In this document: positions 40,585-49,275 of the stretch, one piece after another
Numbering within the stretch: position 1 is the first letter of the stretch
Layout of the letters: each line of letters starts with the position of its first letter
Assembly: GCF_039543385.1 (NCBI RefSeq)
Contig: NZ_BAABJQ010000010.1
Span: 1 to 64,000, forward strand
DNA from: Rugosimonospora acidiphila
GTDB taxonomy: Bacteria; Actinomycetota; Actinomycetes; Mycobacteriales; Micromonosporaceae
DNA: 64,000 nt
Reading direction: 5' to 3'
The notes under the pieces: generated by a model
Database searches by the model: none
The model's input: only the letters and a program-made list of their open reading frames with translations
What the model was told of the DNA's origin: nothing
Position numbers and translations under genes: made by a program

Positions 40585-43089
40585 ATGCGGCGGGTACGGA
40601 TCTCGCGCACGACCGGGGCGATACTCGTCTTCCTCGTCAGCGCCGGTCCGGCCGTGCTGGTGATGCCCTCGCACATCAGGCTGGTGGTCGCGCTCGTCGC
40701 GTGCGCCGGCTGGCTGCTCGGGTACCTGCTGGTGCGGCTGCTCGGCACCGGGTTGTTGACCGACCCCAGCTGGCGGCGGCCCAGGCGGATGCTGGCCGCC
40801 CGGCGCGGCCGGCCGCGCCGCGAGTACGTGGTGCCGACCGAGATTCCGCCGCCGCCCGGCCTGCTGATCGGGCGCGACGCGCAGGTGCGCGCGATCTGCG
40901 ATCATCTCGTTCGGCCGGGCGTGGACGGTCCCCGGGTGGTGGTGCTCACCGGGCCGGCGGGGGTGGGCAAGTCGGCGCTGGCCATCGGGGTCGCGCAGGT
41001 GCTGGCCGACCGGTACCGGGACGGGCAGCTGCTGGCCCGGCTCGACCGGGCGGCCCCGGGCGAGCAGGGCATCGACGACGTGCTGTCCATGTTCGTGGAG
41101 GCGCTGCAGGACCCGTCCGACGCCCCGCCGACCACCGCGGCCGGCCGGCTGCGCCGGTACCGGGAGCTGACGGCCAGCCGGCGGGTACTGGTGATCCTCG
41201 AGTCCGTCGACGACGCCGAGCGGGTGCGCCGGCTGTTGCCGCCCGGCCGGGGCTGCGCGGTCATCCTCACCGCCCACCAGGCGCTGTCGCTGGACGAGTC
41301 GTGGCTCGCGGTACCGGTCGAGCGGCTCTCCGAGGAGGCGGCGCTGCGGGTGCTCGACGCGCTGGTCGGCGACGGGCGGGTGGAGGCCGAGCCGGTCGAG
41401 GCGCGGCGCATCGTCGAGGCGACCGCGGGGCAGCCATTCGCCCTGCAGATCGCCGGGGCGGCCCTGGCGTCGCGGCGCAACTGGACGCTGAAGGTGGCCG
41501 TCTCGCGGATGCGGGAGGCGCGCCTGTCCCCGGCACCGCCGGACGCGCTGCCCGATTTCGCCGCCGCCCTGGACCTGAGCTACGCGCTGCTGACCGAGCA
41601 GGAGCGCCGGGGCCTGACGATGCTCGGCCTCATCGACGAGCCGACCTTCGCGCCGTGGATGCTCAGTGCCCTCCTCGCCGACGAGGCGACCGACGCGGTG
41701 GCCGAGCGCATCCTGGACCGGCTGGTCTACGCGCGGCTGGTCGAACGCCGCCTGGACGACGCCACCGGGGTGGCCACCTTCCGCGTCGGCACCCAGATCG
41801 GGCGGTACGTGCGGGCCCGGCTGTCCGCCGACGTCCCACCGGAGGTCCGCGAGCGCGCGGCCGGGCAGCTGGCCCGTGCCCGGCGGCTGCACACCGCACG
41901 CAGCCCCGAGGACCTCCTGCGCGTGGAGGTGTACCGGCAGTTGCAGAACGGTGAGCTGTCCGCCGCCCTGAACACCGCCCGGGCCGTCCTCAAGCTGTGC
42001 CGGGAACGGGTCGAGGCCGCGGCAGTCGCGACGCGGGAGGGCGGCCCGGTGGGCCGGCCCGGCGGCGGGGCGGCGGGCGGCCTTGCCGTCGCCGACGCGC
42101 GCGAGGAACTGGCCCGGGCCCGCGCCGAGGAGGGGCTGGCGCTGGCCGCCCTCGCCGAGGTCAACGGCGAGCTGGGCTGGATGGAGGACTCCCGGCAGTA
42201 CGCCGAACAGGCGCTGGCCACTCAGACCGACCCGTGCCGCCCGCGCGCCCTGCGCTGCCTGGGCACCGTGCACGTCCGAGCCGGGCGGATCGAGGCGGCG
42301 CAGCGCTGCCTGGACGACGCGGTACCGGCGGCCCGGATGGTGGGCGACCGCTGGGAGATCGTGCGTACCCTGCGCGACCTGGCGATGATCCTGTCGAGGC
42401 GGGGTCGGCACGACGGGGCGCGGGCCACCGTCGAGGAGGCGCTGGACCGGTGCCGGGCGGACGAGGACGCGGCCCGGCGCCGGCGGCCGGGCGTGCTGCT
42501 GGCGCTGGGCGCCGTCCTGCGGGCGGCCGGCGACCCGGACGGGGCCGACCGGGCGCTCGACGAGGCCGAGGGGCTGGCCGGCGATCACGATCTGCGGCAG
42601 GGGCTGTGGCTGCCCTGGATCCGCCACGAGCGGGCGCTGGTCGCGATGGAGCAGCGCCGGTACGGGCGCGGCCGGGAGCACGCGCTGCGGGCGAGCGCGG
42701 CGTTCCGCGACATGAACCACCGGTACGGCATCGCGCACTGCCGGATGACGATCGGCCGGGCATACCTCGCCGAGGGCAACGAGCAGGCCACCCCGATCCT
42801 GGAGGAGGCGGTGCAGACCTTCGTTGGCTGCGGCGACCGGTGGATCGAGGCGGAGTGCCGCTGCTGGCTCGGTGAGGCCCACCTGTCGGCCAGGCGGCTC
42901 GACGCCGCCGCGGAGGCGTTCGCCCGGGCGGCGCAGGACTTCCACGACCTCGGGGACCTGCCCAGTCGCGGGCGGGCGCGGGGCCGGCTGGCCGCGACCG
43001 ACGCGCGCCGGCGCTGGGGGGCGGTGGAGGAGAACGTGATGCTGCGGGTGGCTCGTCCGCTGGTCGGCCTGCGGGTACGGGCGGATTGA
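40585..43089 (+). CDS. Membrane-anchored STAND (NB-ARC-like) ATPase with TPR repeats
   Basis: About 834 residues. Two N-terminal helices (about 11-27 and 32-54) are followed by a basic stretch, a STAND/NB-ARC ATPase and a TPR region (about 430-815). Walker A is GPAGVGKS (123-130), Walker B LVILESVDD, and the GxP motif GQPFALQIA. GGGGGA before ATG 40585 supports this start; 40498 is an alternative. Such proteins are ligand-triggered switches that oligomerise when activated. The usual SARP DNA-binding or effector domain is absent; membrane helices take its place. The stop overlaps the start of a paralogous gene. Confidence 0.82.
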   Translation: MRRVRISRTTGAILVFLVSAGPAVLVMPSHIRLVVALVACAGWLLGYLLVRLLGTGLLTDPSWRRPRRMLAARRGRPRREYVVPTEIPPPPGLLIGRDAQVRAICDHLVRPGVDGPRVVVLTGPAGVGKSALAIGVAQVLADRYRDGQLLARLDRAAPGEQGIDDVLSMFVEALQDPSDAPPTTAAGRLRRYRELTASRRVLVILESVDDAERVRRLLPPGRGCAVILTAHQALSLDESWLAVPVERLSEEAALRVLDALVGDGRVEAEPVEARRIVEATAGQPFALQIAGAALASRRNWTLKVAVSRMREARLSPAPPDALPDFAAALDLSYALLTEQERRGLTMLGLIDEPTFAPWMLSALLADEATDAVAERILDRLVYARLVERRLDDATGVATFRVGTQIGRYVRARLSADVPPEVRERAAGQLARARRLHTARSPEDLLRVEVYRQLQNGELSAALNTARAVLKLCRERVEAAAVATREGGPVGRPGGGAAGGLAVADAREELARARAEEGLALAALAEVNGELGWMEDSRQYAEQALATQTDPCRPRALRCLGTVHVRAGRIEAAQRCLDDAVPAARMVGDRWEIVRTLRDLAMILSRRGRHDGARATVEEALDRCRADEDAARRRRPGVLLALGAVLRAAGDPDGADRALDEAEGLAGDHDLRQGLWLPWIRHERALVAMEQRRYGRGREHALRASAAFRDMNHRYGIAHCRMTIGRAYLAEGNEQATPILEEAVQTFVGCGDRWIEAECRCWLGEAHLSARRLDAAAEAFARAAQDFHDLGDLPSRGRARGRLAATDARRRWGAVEENVMLRVARPLVGLRVRAD

Positions 43090-45968
43090 TGCGCCGGCGA
43101 ATCGGGCGCCGGTACATTGTCCGGCTCCGCCTGTCCGTGCGGGGACTGCGACGCAGGCTGCACCCGTACCGGCTGGTGATCGCGGCCGCGGCCGGTGGCC
43201 TCGGCGCGGTGCTCGGCGCGGCGTACGACGAGATCGAGACCCACCTGCGGATCGTGACCATCGTCGCTATCGGCGTGCTCACCGCGATGGCGGTGGTGTT
43301 CACCGAGCCGCCCAAGGGAGAGGACCCGCCCCGCCTGGTGGAGCCCCCGGCCCCGCGTCGGGTGCAGGGCCGCGACCCACAGCGCTCCGGGCGCCGGGCG
43401 GGGACCGGGCGACGGGCGTCGGTCAGGCCGGCCCGGCCGGCTCGGCGGCTGGCCTGGTGGCGCTGGTGGCCCCGGCGCATCGCGTCGACCCTGCCGCCCG
43501 CCGACGGCCCGTTCTGCGGCCGGGTACGGGAACTCGCCGAGCTGACCGCGCGGCACGACGCGTCCCGGGCGGCCCGGCAGCCGGCGGCCCGCTTGCCCGG
43601 GCGGCCGGCGGGACGCCTACCGGCCGAACCGGCCGCCGGTGACCAGGACGCGGGCCGGGGCACCACCGGCCCGGTGCTGCTGCTCATCCACGGCAAGCCC
43701 GGCGTCGGGAAGAGCGCGCTCGCCCTGGAGCTGGGCCGGCGGCTGGCCGGGCAGTACCCGCACGGCCAGGTGTACGCGAACCTCGGCACGCTGCGCGACG
43801 CCCGCACCCCCCGCGAGATCCTGGGCATCCTGCTCAAGGCGCTCGGCTGGCCCGAGGGGGAGATCCCGCCGCAGACGGTGGAGTGCGCGAAGATCTTCCG
43901 TTCGCTGACCACCAAGCGCCGGATGCTGTTCGTGCTCGACGCGGCTCGCCAGCCGGATCAGGTTCTGGAGGTGCTGCCGTCCGACCCCCGCTCGGCGGTG
44001 ATCGTGACCAGCCGGCGTGACTTCGGTACCGACCTCGGCGCCCCCTCGTACCCGCTGGACGTGCCCGACCAGGACGAGGCCATCGCGATCCTGCGCTCGG
44101 CGAGCGGCACCGACGACGGCACCCGCCCGGAGTGCGCCGCGCAGATCGTGCAGGCCTGCGGCGCGCTGCCGCTGGCGATCCGGGCGGCGGCCGAACGGGT
44201 CAACCCGGCCGGTGCCGAGTTGTGCCACGTGGCCGGCCTGCTCGCCCCGCCCTCGTCCCGGCTGGCCTGGCTGGAGCGCCCGGACATCAGCGTGGTGGAG
44301 CGCATCGCCAGCGAGTACGACCGCCTGCTCGACCAGGAGAAGCGGGCCCTGCAGCTGCTCACGCTGATCGACTCGCCGACCTTCGTGCCGTGGGTGCTGG
44401 CCCCGCTGCTGGAGGTCCGCGCCGCCGAGGCGGAAAACCTGGTGGCCCGGCTGGGCGCCGCGCAGATGCTCGACAACGTGCGGCACGACGAGGCGACCGG
44501 GCTGGCCCGGTACGCGTTCCACCCGCTGGTGCGGCTGTTCGCCGAGGCGAAGCTGAGCGACGAGGTGAGCACCGACGAGCGGGCCGAGGCCCGGCGCCGG
44601 CTCGACGAGGCGTACCGCGAGGTGGTCATCGGGGTACTGGGGCAGCTCGACAAGACGTTCTGGGTGCCGCCCCCGCCGCCCCGGTACCTGGCGCCGGGCA
44701 GCGACGTGCCGCGCCGGCTCGCCGAGGATCCGTACCCGTGGGTCCGCGCCGAGTACCGGAACCTGCTGCGGTGCATCCGGTTGGCCAGCGACGACGAGCC
44801 CGCGCTGTGTTGGCGCATCGCCGCCCGGCTGGACGGCTGCGTACCCGACGGGCTCGGGCCCGAACAGACCCTGAGGGCGTACGACCGGGCGGTCGCGGCG
44901 GCCCGGGCCGACCACGACGACCTCGGGCTGATCGAGGTGCTGCTGGCGAAGGGCTCGTTTTTCGTCGCGGTGGAGCGCTACGCCGAAGGGCAGGAGACGC
45001 TGGGCGAGGTCGCCAAGCTGGCCCAGGCGCTGCGGTTGGGCGGGGACCCGCACCTGGCGGAGGCGGCCACCCGGATGGCCGTGTTGGCGCAGCGCAAGCT
45101 GGGTGAGGCGTACCTGCAGATGTCCGCTTACGAGGCGGCCGACGACATGTTCCGCAAGGCGGAGCGGGCGGCGGCGGCCTGTGGCGACGAGCGGGAGCAG
45201 CGGCTGATCCGGCTGCTGCGGGCGGAGACCCGGCAGGCGGACTCGGATCCGGAGGCGGTGGACGCGCGCGGCGATTCCAACCGGTTCCGGGCCATCCTCG
45301 GCTCGGCGGCGGCGGCCCGGCGGCGCGGCGAGTGGCAGCGTTCCGGCGAGTACCTGGCCCAGGCGCTCGAACTCAGCAGCGACGACGCGTGGCGGCAGGC
45401 TACCGTGCGGTACCGGATCGCCCAGCTCAACCTGGCCTGGCACCTGTCCGAGTACGGCTGGCCCCGCGGCCCGTCCCCGGCGCCGCAACGGGGCACGCCC
45501 ACGGAGTCTTCGTTGGCCGACCACGCGGTCCGGCACGCGACCGAAGCAGTGTTGATCTTCCGGCGTACCGGCAACAGGGTCGGCGAGGTGCGGGCACAGT
45601 GCCTGTTGACCCTGGCGCTGCTGGCGGCCGGGCACCTGGTCGAGGCGGAGCGGGTGGGGCACACCGCCGAGCGGGGGCTGGCCGCGATCGAGCCGCGGCT
45701 GGCCGGCCCGGCGCTGGAGCCGTTGACGGCCCGGGTCTGGCGGGCAATGGGCGACCTGCTGCTGTGCCACGGCGACGTGGCGGGCGGCCGGCACCGGCTG
45801 ATGCACGCGGCCACCCTCTTCGGCCAGCAGCACGACTGGGCCGCCCAGACCGAGGCGCTACATCGGCTGCGGGACCTGCCCTGGTCGGCCGAGTCCCCGG
45901 TGGCACCGCACGAGCACCCGATCCCGCCCGTTCCGCCGGCCCGCCAAGATCGGCAGTTACAGACCTGA
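43089..45968 (+). CDS. Second membrane-anchored STAND ATPase with TPR repeats
   Basis: 959 residues, same architecture as the upstream protein. A very basic N-terminus and two helices (about 29-45 and 55-71) precede an Arg/Pro-rich linker, the ATPase (Walker A GKPGVGKS at about 202-209; Walker B-like LFVLDAA, lacking the second acidic residue; GALPLAIRAA) and TPR-like helices (about 560-930). The ATG is in a TGATG overlap with the first gene, so the two proteins are made together and may work as a pair. The weakened Walker B suggests that one partner binds but hydrolyses ATP poorly (inference). Confidence 0.82.
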   Translation: MRRRIGRRYIVRLRLSVRGLRRRLHPYRLVIAAAAGGLGAVLGAAYDEIETHLRIVTIVAIGVLTAMAVVFTEPPKGEDPPRLVEPPAPRRVQGRDPQRSGRRAGTGRRASVRPARPARRLAWWRWWPRRIASTLPPADGPFCGRVRELAELTARHDASRAARQPAARLPGRPAGRLPAEPAAGDQDAGRGTTGPVLLLIHGKPGVGKSALALELGRRLAGQYPHGQVYANLGTLRDARTPREILGILLKALGWPEGEIPPQTVECAKIFRSLTTKRRMLFVLDAARQPDQVLEVLPSDPRSAVIVTSRRDFGTDLGAPSYPLDVPDQDEAIAILRSASGTDDGTRPECAAQIVQACGALPLAIRAAAERVNPAGAELCHVAGLLAPPSSRLAWLERPDISVVERIASEYDRLLDQEKRALQLLTLIDSPTFVPWVLAPLLEVRAAEAENLVARLGAAQMLDNVRHDEATGLARYAFHPLVRLFAEAKLSDEVSTDERAEARRRLDEAYREVVIGVLGQLDKTFWVPPPPPRYLAPGSDVPRRLAEDPYPWVRAEYRNLLRCIRLASDDEPALCWRIAARLDGCVPDGLGPEQTLRAYDRAVAAARADHDDLGLIEVLLAKGSFFVAVERYAEGQETLGEVAKLAQALRLGGDPHLAEAATRMAVLAQRKLGEAYLQMSAYEAADDMFRKAERAAAACGDEREQRLIRLLRAETRQADSDPEAVDARGDSNRFRAILGSAAAARRRGEWQRSGEYLAQALELSSDDAWRQATVRYRIAQLNLAWHLSEYGWPRGPSPAPQRGTPTESSLADHAVRHATEAVLIFRRTGNRVGEVRAQCLLTLALLAAGHLVEAERVGHTAERGLAAIEPRLAGPALEPLTARVWRAMGDLLLCHGDVAGGRHRLMHAATLFGQQHDWAAQTEALHRLRDLPWSAESPVAPHEHPIPPVPPARQDRQLQT

Positions 45969-45985
45969 ACCAGGCAGGACAGGGC

Positions 45986-46909
45986 CTACGGCAGCGCCGC
46001 CTGAACGCAGCCGTTGACGATCCGGGTGCGCAGCACGGGCTGGTCGGTGGTGGCCGGTCCGTGTACCGCCGTGCCGTCGCTCAGCCGGAACGTGCTGCCG
46101 TGCCACGGGCAGACCACGCATTCCGAGCCGTCCATCGAGACGAACTCGCCCTCGCCCAGCGGCCCGGACTCGTGGCCGCACTTTTCGATCATCGCCGTCA
46201 CCCGGTCACCCACGCGGGCGACCAGCACCGGTACGTCGCCGATGTGCGCGACCATCTTCTGCTGCTGGGTCAACGCCCGCAGCTCGCACAGGTCGTGCCA
46301 CCCCTGCGGAACCTGCTCCTCGATGGGGGCCGCGTGGTTGACCGCCGCCGCGAACCGGTAGGTCAGGTGGCCGCCGAGGTAGGCGCCGAGGCTGGCCACG
46401 CCGAGCCCGCCGTACGCCAGCCGGCGGCCCATCCGCTGGTCGCCGGCCAGCCGGGCGATCAGGGAGGCGGTGTACAGGCCGACGCCAATGCCGTTGGCCA
46501 GGGCGTGCACCAGGCCGACCCGGCGCGGCTGGGCGGGCAGGCCGGACCAGTCGTTCCAGCCCGCCGCCATGGCCGGCAGGGCGCTGGCCGTGCCCACCCC
46601 GACCAGTACCGTGGCGCACCGGTTCATGCCGGGCAGCGCGTCCAGTACGGCGGCGCTCACCCAGGCGCCGACCGGCACCTGTACCAGCGTCGGATGCAGC
46701 GGGTGGCCCAGCCACACGCCGTGTAGCGCGTCGCGTACCCGGCCCTTCATCACCGCTTGCAGCCGTTGGCTGAGCGGGTCGGTCAGCCGGTCGAGCTTGT
46801 TGGCCCGCTCCAGCATTCCCAGCAGTCCACGCCCCTTCATGCCGGAGGTCTTTCCCCGGCTCGAGCGGGGCAAACGAGTCAGCACGGGCAAACGGCGAAA
46901 ACGGCGCAT
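45986..46909 (-). CDS. DUF2231 membrane domain fused to a Rieske iron-sulfur domain
   Basis: 307 residues. The N-terminal part (about 60-195) is a DUF2231 four-helix membrane domain (GHPLHPTLVQVPVGAWVSAAVLDAL). The C-terminal part (about 205-307) is a Rieske [2Fe-2S] domain with CGH and CPWH ligands: EKCGHESGPLGEGEF...CVVCPWHGSTF. It is probably a membrane-bound electron-transfer protein. The partner is unknown. ATG 46840 (MKGRGLLG) is an alternative start. Convergent with the STAND pair. Confidence 0.85.
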   Translation of the reverse strand: MRRFRRLPVLTRLPRSSRGKTSGMKGRGLLGMLERANKLDRLTDPLSQRLQAVMKGRVRDALHGVWLGHPLHPTLVQVPVGAWVSAAVLDALPGMNRCATVLVGVGTASALPAMAAGWNDWSGLPAQPRRVGLVHALANGIGVGLYTASLIARLAGDQRMGRRLAYGGLGVASLGAYLGGHLTYRFAAAVNHAAPIEEQVPQGWHDLCELRALTQQQKMVAHIGDVPVLVARVGDRVTAMIEKCGHESGPLGEGEFVSMDGSECVVCPWHGSTFRLSDGTAVHGPATTDQPVLRTRIVNGCVQAALP

Positions 46910-47153
46910 GAGGCCCGCCGGGTGGCCTGAAATCGGGCGGTGGGCCCGCGTCCGGCATGCCGGATCGGAACAGATTCGCCGGGCTAGTCGTTGTTTCAGA
47001 CCAGGTGCTGTCGGCCCAGCCGCCGCATGTTGCGTGCTGGGGTCCCGCTCGATGTCGGAGCCGCCCTATAGGCTCGTTGCGGTTGTTCCGGGGCGTTGCG
47101 GCCCAGGGGGACGCCGCCGCACCATCCACACAAGATCGGGGAGTACCACCAAG
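46910..47153. other. 244-nt gap upstream of the topoisomerase genes
   Basis: No gene is visible. CCCTATAGGCT at about 47068-47078 could hold a -10 box (TATAGG or TAGGCT) for the topoisomerase operon; no convincing -35 box is at 17 nt. GGGGAG at about 47138-47143 is the likely ribosome site. Confidence 0.4.
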
Positions 47154-49217
47154 GTGACCGCGCAGCCGGAGACCAAGTCCCTGTACGGGGCCGATGACCT
47201 TACCCACCTTGAGGGCCTGGACGCGGTCCGCAAGCGACCCGGCATGTACATCGGCTCGACCGACAGCCGTGGCGTGGGTCACCTCGTGAACGAAATCCTG
47301 GACAACTCCACGGACGAGGGCGTTGCCGGCTACGCCACGCACATCGAGGTCACGCTGCACGCGGACGGCTCGGTGCAGGTCGACGACGACGGGCGCGGCA
47401 TCCCCACCGGTATTAACGCCAAATCGGGCATTTCGGGCGTTGAGCTGGTTCTGACCCGGCTGCACGCCGGCGGGAAGTTCGGCGGCTCGGGCTACAAGAC
47501 CTCCGGCGGCCTGCACGGGGTGGGTGCCTCCGCGGTCAACGCGCTGTCCAGCCGCTTCGAGGTGACCGTCCGGCAATCCGGCAAGGTGCACCAGATGTCG
47601 TTCCAGCACGGCGTGCCGGGGGTGTTCGGGGGCACCGGGCGCACGGCGAAGTTCACCCCGGAGACCGGCCTGCGGGTGGTCGGGCGGATGAAGCGCGGCG
47701 AGTCGAGCGGCACCTCGATCCGGTACTGGTACGACCCGCGCTACTTCGAGACCGGCGCGGTGCTGGACGTCGAGGCCGTGCGGACCAAGCTGCGTAACAC
47801 CGCGTTCCTCGTGCCAGGGGTCGGCTACGTGCTGCGCGACGAGACCCAGGACCCGGCCACGGAGGAGAAGTTCCACTTCCCGGACGGCCTCACCGACATG
47901 GTGGAGTTCATGTCGCCCTCCGGCGATCGGGCCGTCTCCGGCACCCTGCTGGTCACCGGCGAGGGCACGTACAAGGAGAACGCCGCCGACGAGAACGGCG
48001 TCATGCGCGCCAACGTCGAGCGTCGCGCCGAGGTGGAGGTGGCCTTCCGCTGGGGCACCGGCTATGAGCGCACCGTCGAGTGTTTCACCAACACCATCCG
48101 TAACGTGCACGGCGGCACCCACCGTAAGGGGTTCGAGCGGGCGCTCGTCCGGTCCCTGACCGACGCCATCCGCAACACCCGCGGCCTGCTGCGCGCCAAG
48201 GAGGAGCCGCCCGTCCTCGACGACATCCTCGAGGGCATGACCGCGGTCATCCACGTGCGGATCCCGGAGCCGCAGTTCACCTCGCAGACCAAGGACGAGC
48301 TGTCCACCGCCGGCATCACCAAGGTGATGCAGTCGATAGTGGAGCAGCACCTCCGGGCCTGGGTGGAGAACCGTAAGACCAAGGCCGAGGCCAACACGGT
48401 GCTGCAGAAGATCGTGGACGCGGCCCGGGTGCGGCTGACCCAGAAGCAGCAGAAGGACGCCGCCCGGCGCAAGACCGCCCTGGAGGGCGCGTCGATGCCG
48501 CCGAAGCTGGTCGACTGCCGGTCCACCGGGGTGGCGCGCAGCGAGCTGTTCATCGTCGAGGGTGACAGCGCACTGGGCACGGCGCGGCTGGCGCGATCCT
48601 CGGAGTACCAGGCGCTGCTGCCCATCCGGGGCAAGATCCTCAACGTGCAGAAGGCCAGCCTGCAGCAGGTCCTGGACAATGCCGAGTGCTCGGCCATCGT
48701 GCAGGTGCTGGGGGCCGGTTCGGGCCGCACCTTCGACCCGGCGGCGCTGCGCTACGGCCGGGTGCTGATCATGGCCGACGCCGACGTCGACGGCTCGCAC
48801 ATCCGGACCCTGTTGATCACGCTGTTCGCGAAGTACATGCGCCCGCTGATCGAGGAAGGCCGGCTGTACGCGGCGGTCCCGCCGCTGCACAAGATCGTCA
48901 CCAAGGGCCGCAACCCGGAGACCATCTACACCTACACGCAGGCGGAGATGGAGAGCCAGGTGGCCCGGCTGGAGAAGGCGGGCAGGCAGGTGGTCAGCCC
49001 GATTCCCCGGTTCAAGGGCCTCGGCGAGATGGACGCGGACGAGCTGTGGGAGACCACCATGAACCCGGCCACCCGGGCCGTGCGGCGGATCACCCTCGGC
49101 GACGCCGACGCCGCGCAGGCGGTGCTCGACCTGCTGATGGGCGAGAAGGTGGAGCCCCGCAAGAACTGGCTCATCGACTCGGCCAGCCGCGTCGACCGCG
49201 AGACCATCGATGCCTGA
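47154..49217 (+). CDS. parE: Type IIA topoisomerase subunit B (ParE/GyrB2-like)
   Basis: 687 residues. GHKL ATPase motifs: EILDNSTDEGVAG, DDGRGIPTG and GGLHGVGASAVNALS. The TOPRIM domain has VEGDSALG and DADVDGSHIRTLL. It lacks the long insert of some GyrB proteins and starts with YGADDLTHLEGLDAVRKRPGMYIGST. With the A subunit 58 nt downstream it forms the second type IIA topoisomerase of actinomycetes (topoisomerase IV-like), which decatenates chromosomes. The GTG start has GGGGAG about 10 nt upstream. Novobiocin-type drugs bind this subunit. Confidence 0.93.
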   Translation: MTAQPETKSLYGADDLTHLEGLDAVRKRPGMYIGSTDSRGVGHLVNEILDNSTDEGVAGYATHIEVTLHADGSVQVDDDGRGIPTGINAKSGISGVELVLTRLHAGGKFGGSGYKTSGGLHGVGASAVNALSSRFEVTVRQSGKVHQMSFQHGVPGVFGGTGRTAKFTPETGLRVVGRMKRGESSGTSIRYWYDPRYFETGAVLDVEAVRTKLRNTAFLVPGVGYVLRDETQDPATEEKFHFPDGLTDMVEFMSPSGDRAVSGTLLVTGEGTYKENAADENGVMRANVERRAEVEVAFRWGTGYERTVECFTNTIRNVHGGTHRKGFERALVRSLTDAIRNTRGLLRAKEEPPVLDDILEGMTAVIHVRIPEPQFTSQTKDELSTAGITKVMQSIVEQHLRAWVENRKTKAEANTVLQKIVDAARVRLTQKQQKDAARRKTALEGASMPPKLVDCRSTGVARSELFIVEGDSALGTARLARSSEYQALLPIRGKILNVQKASLQQVLDNAECSAIVQVLGAGSGRTFDPAALRYGRVLIMADADVDGSHIRTLLITLFAKYMRPLIEEGRLYAAVPPLHKIVTKGRNPETIYTYTQAEMESQVARLEKAGRQVVSPIPRFKGLGEMDADELWETTMNPATRAVRRITLGDADAAQAVLDLLMGEKVEPRKNWLIDSASRVDRETIDA

Positions 49218-49275
49218 CCGCGCGAGGACACCGGCCCGGTACGCAACGCCCGTTCGTCAAGGAGAGCACTGAGCA

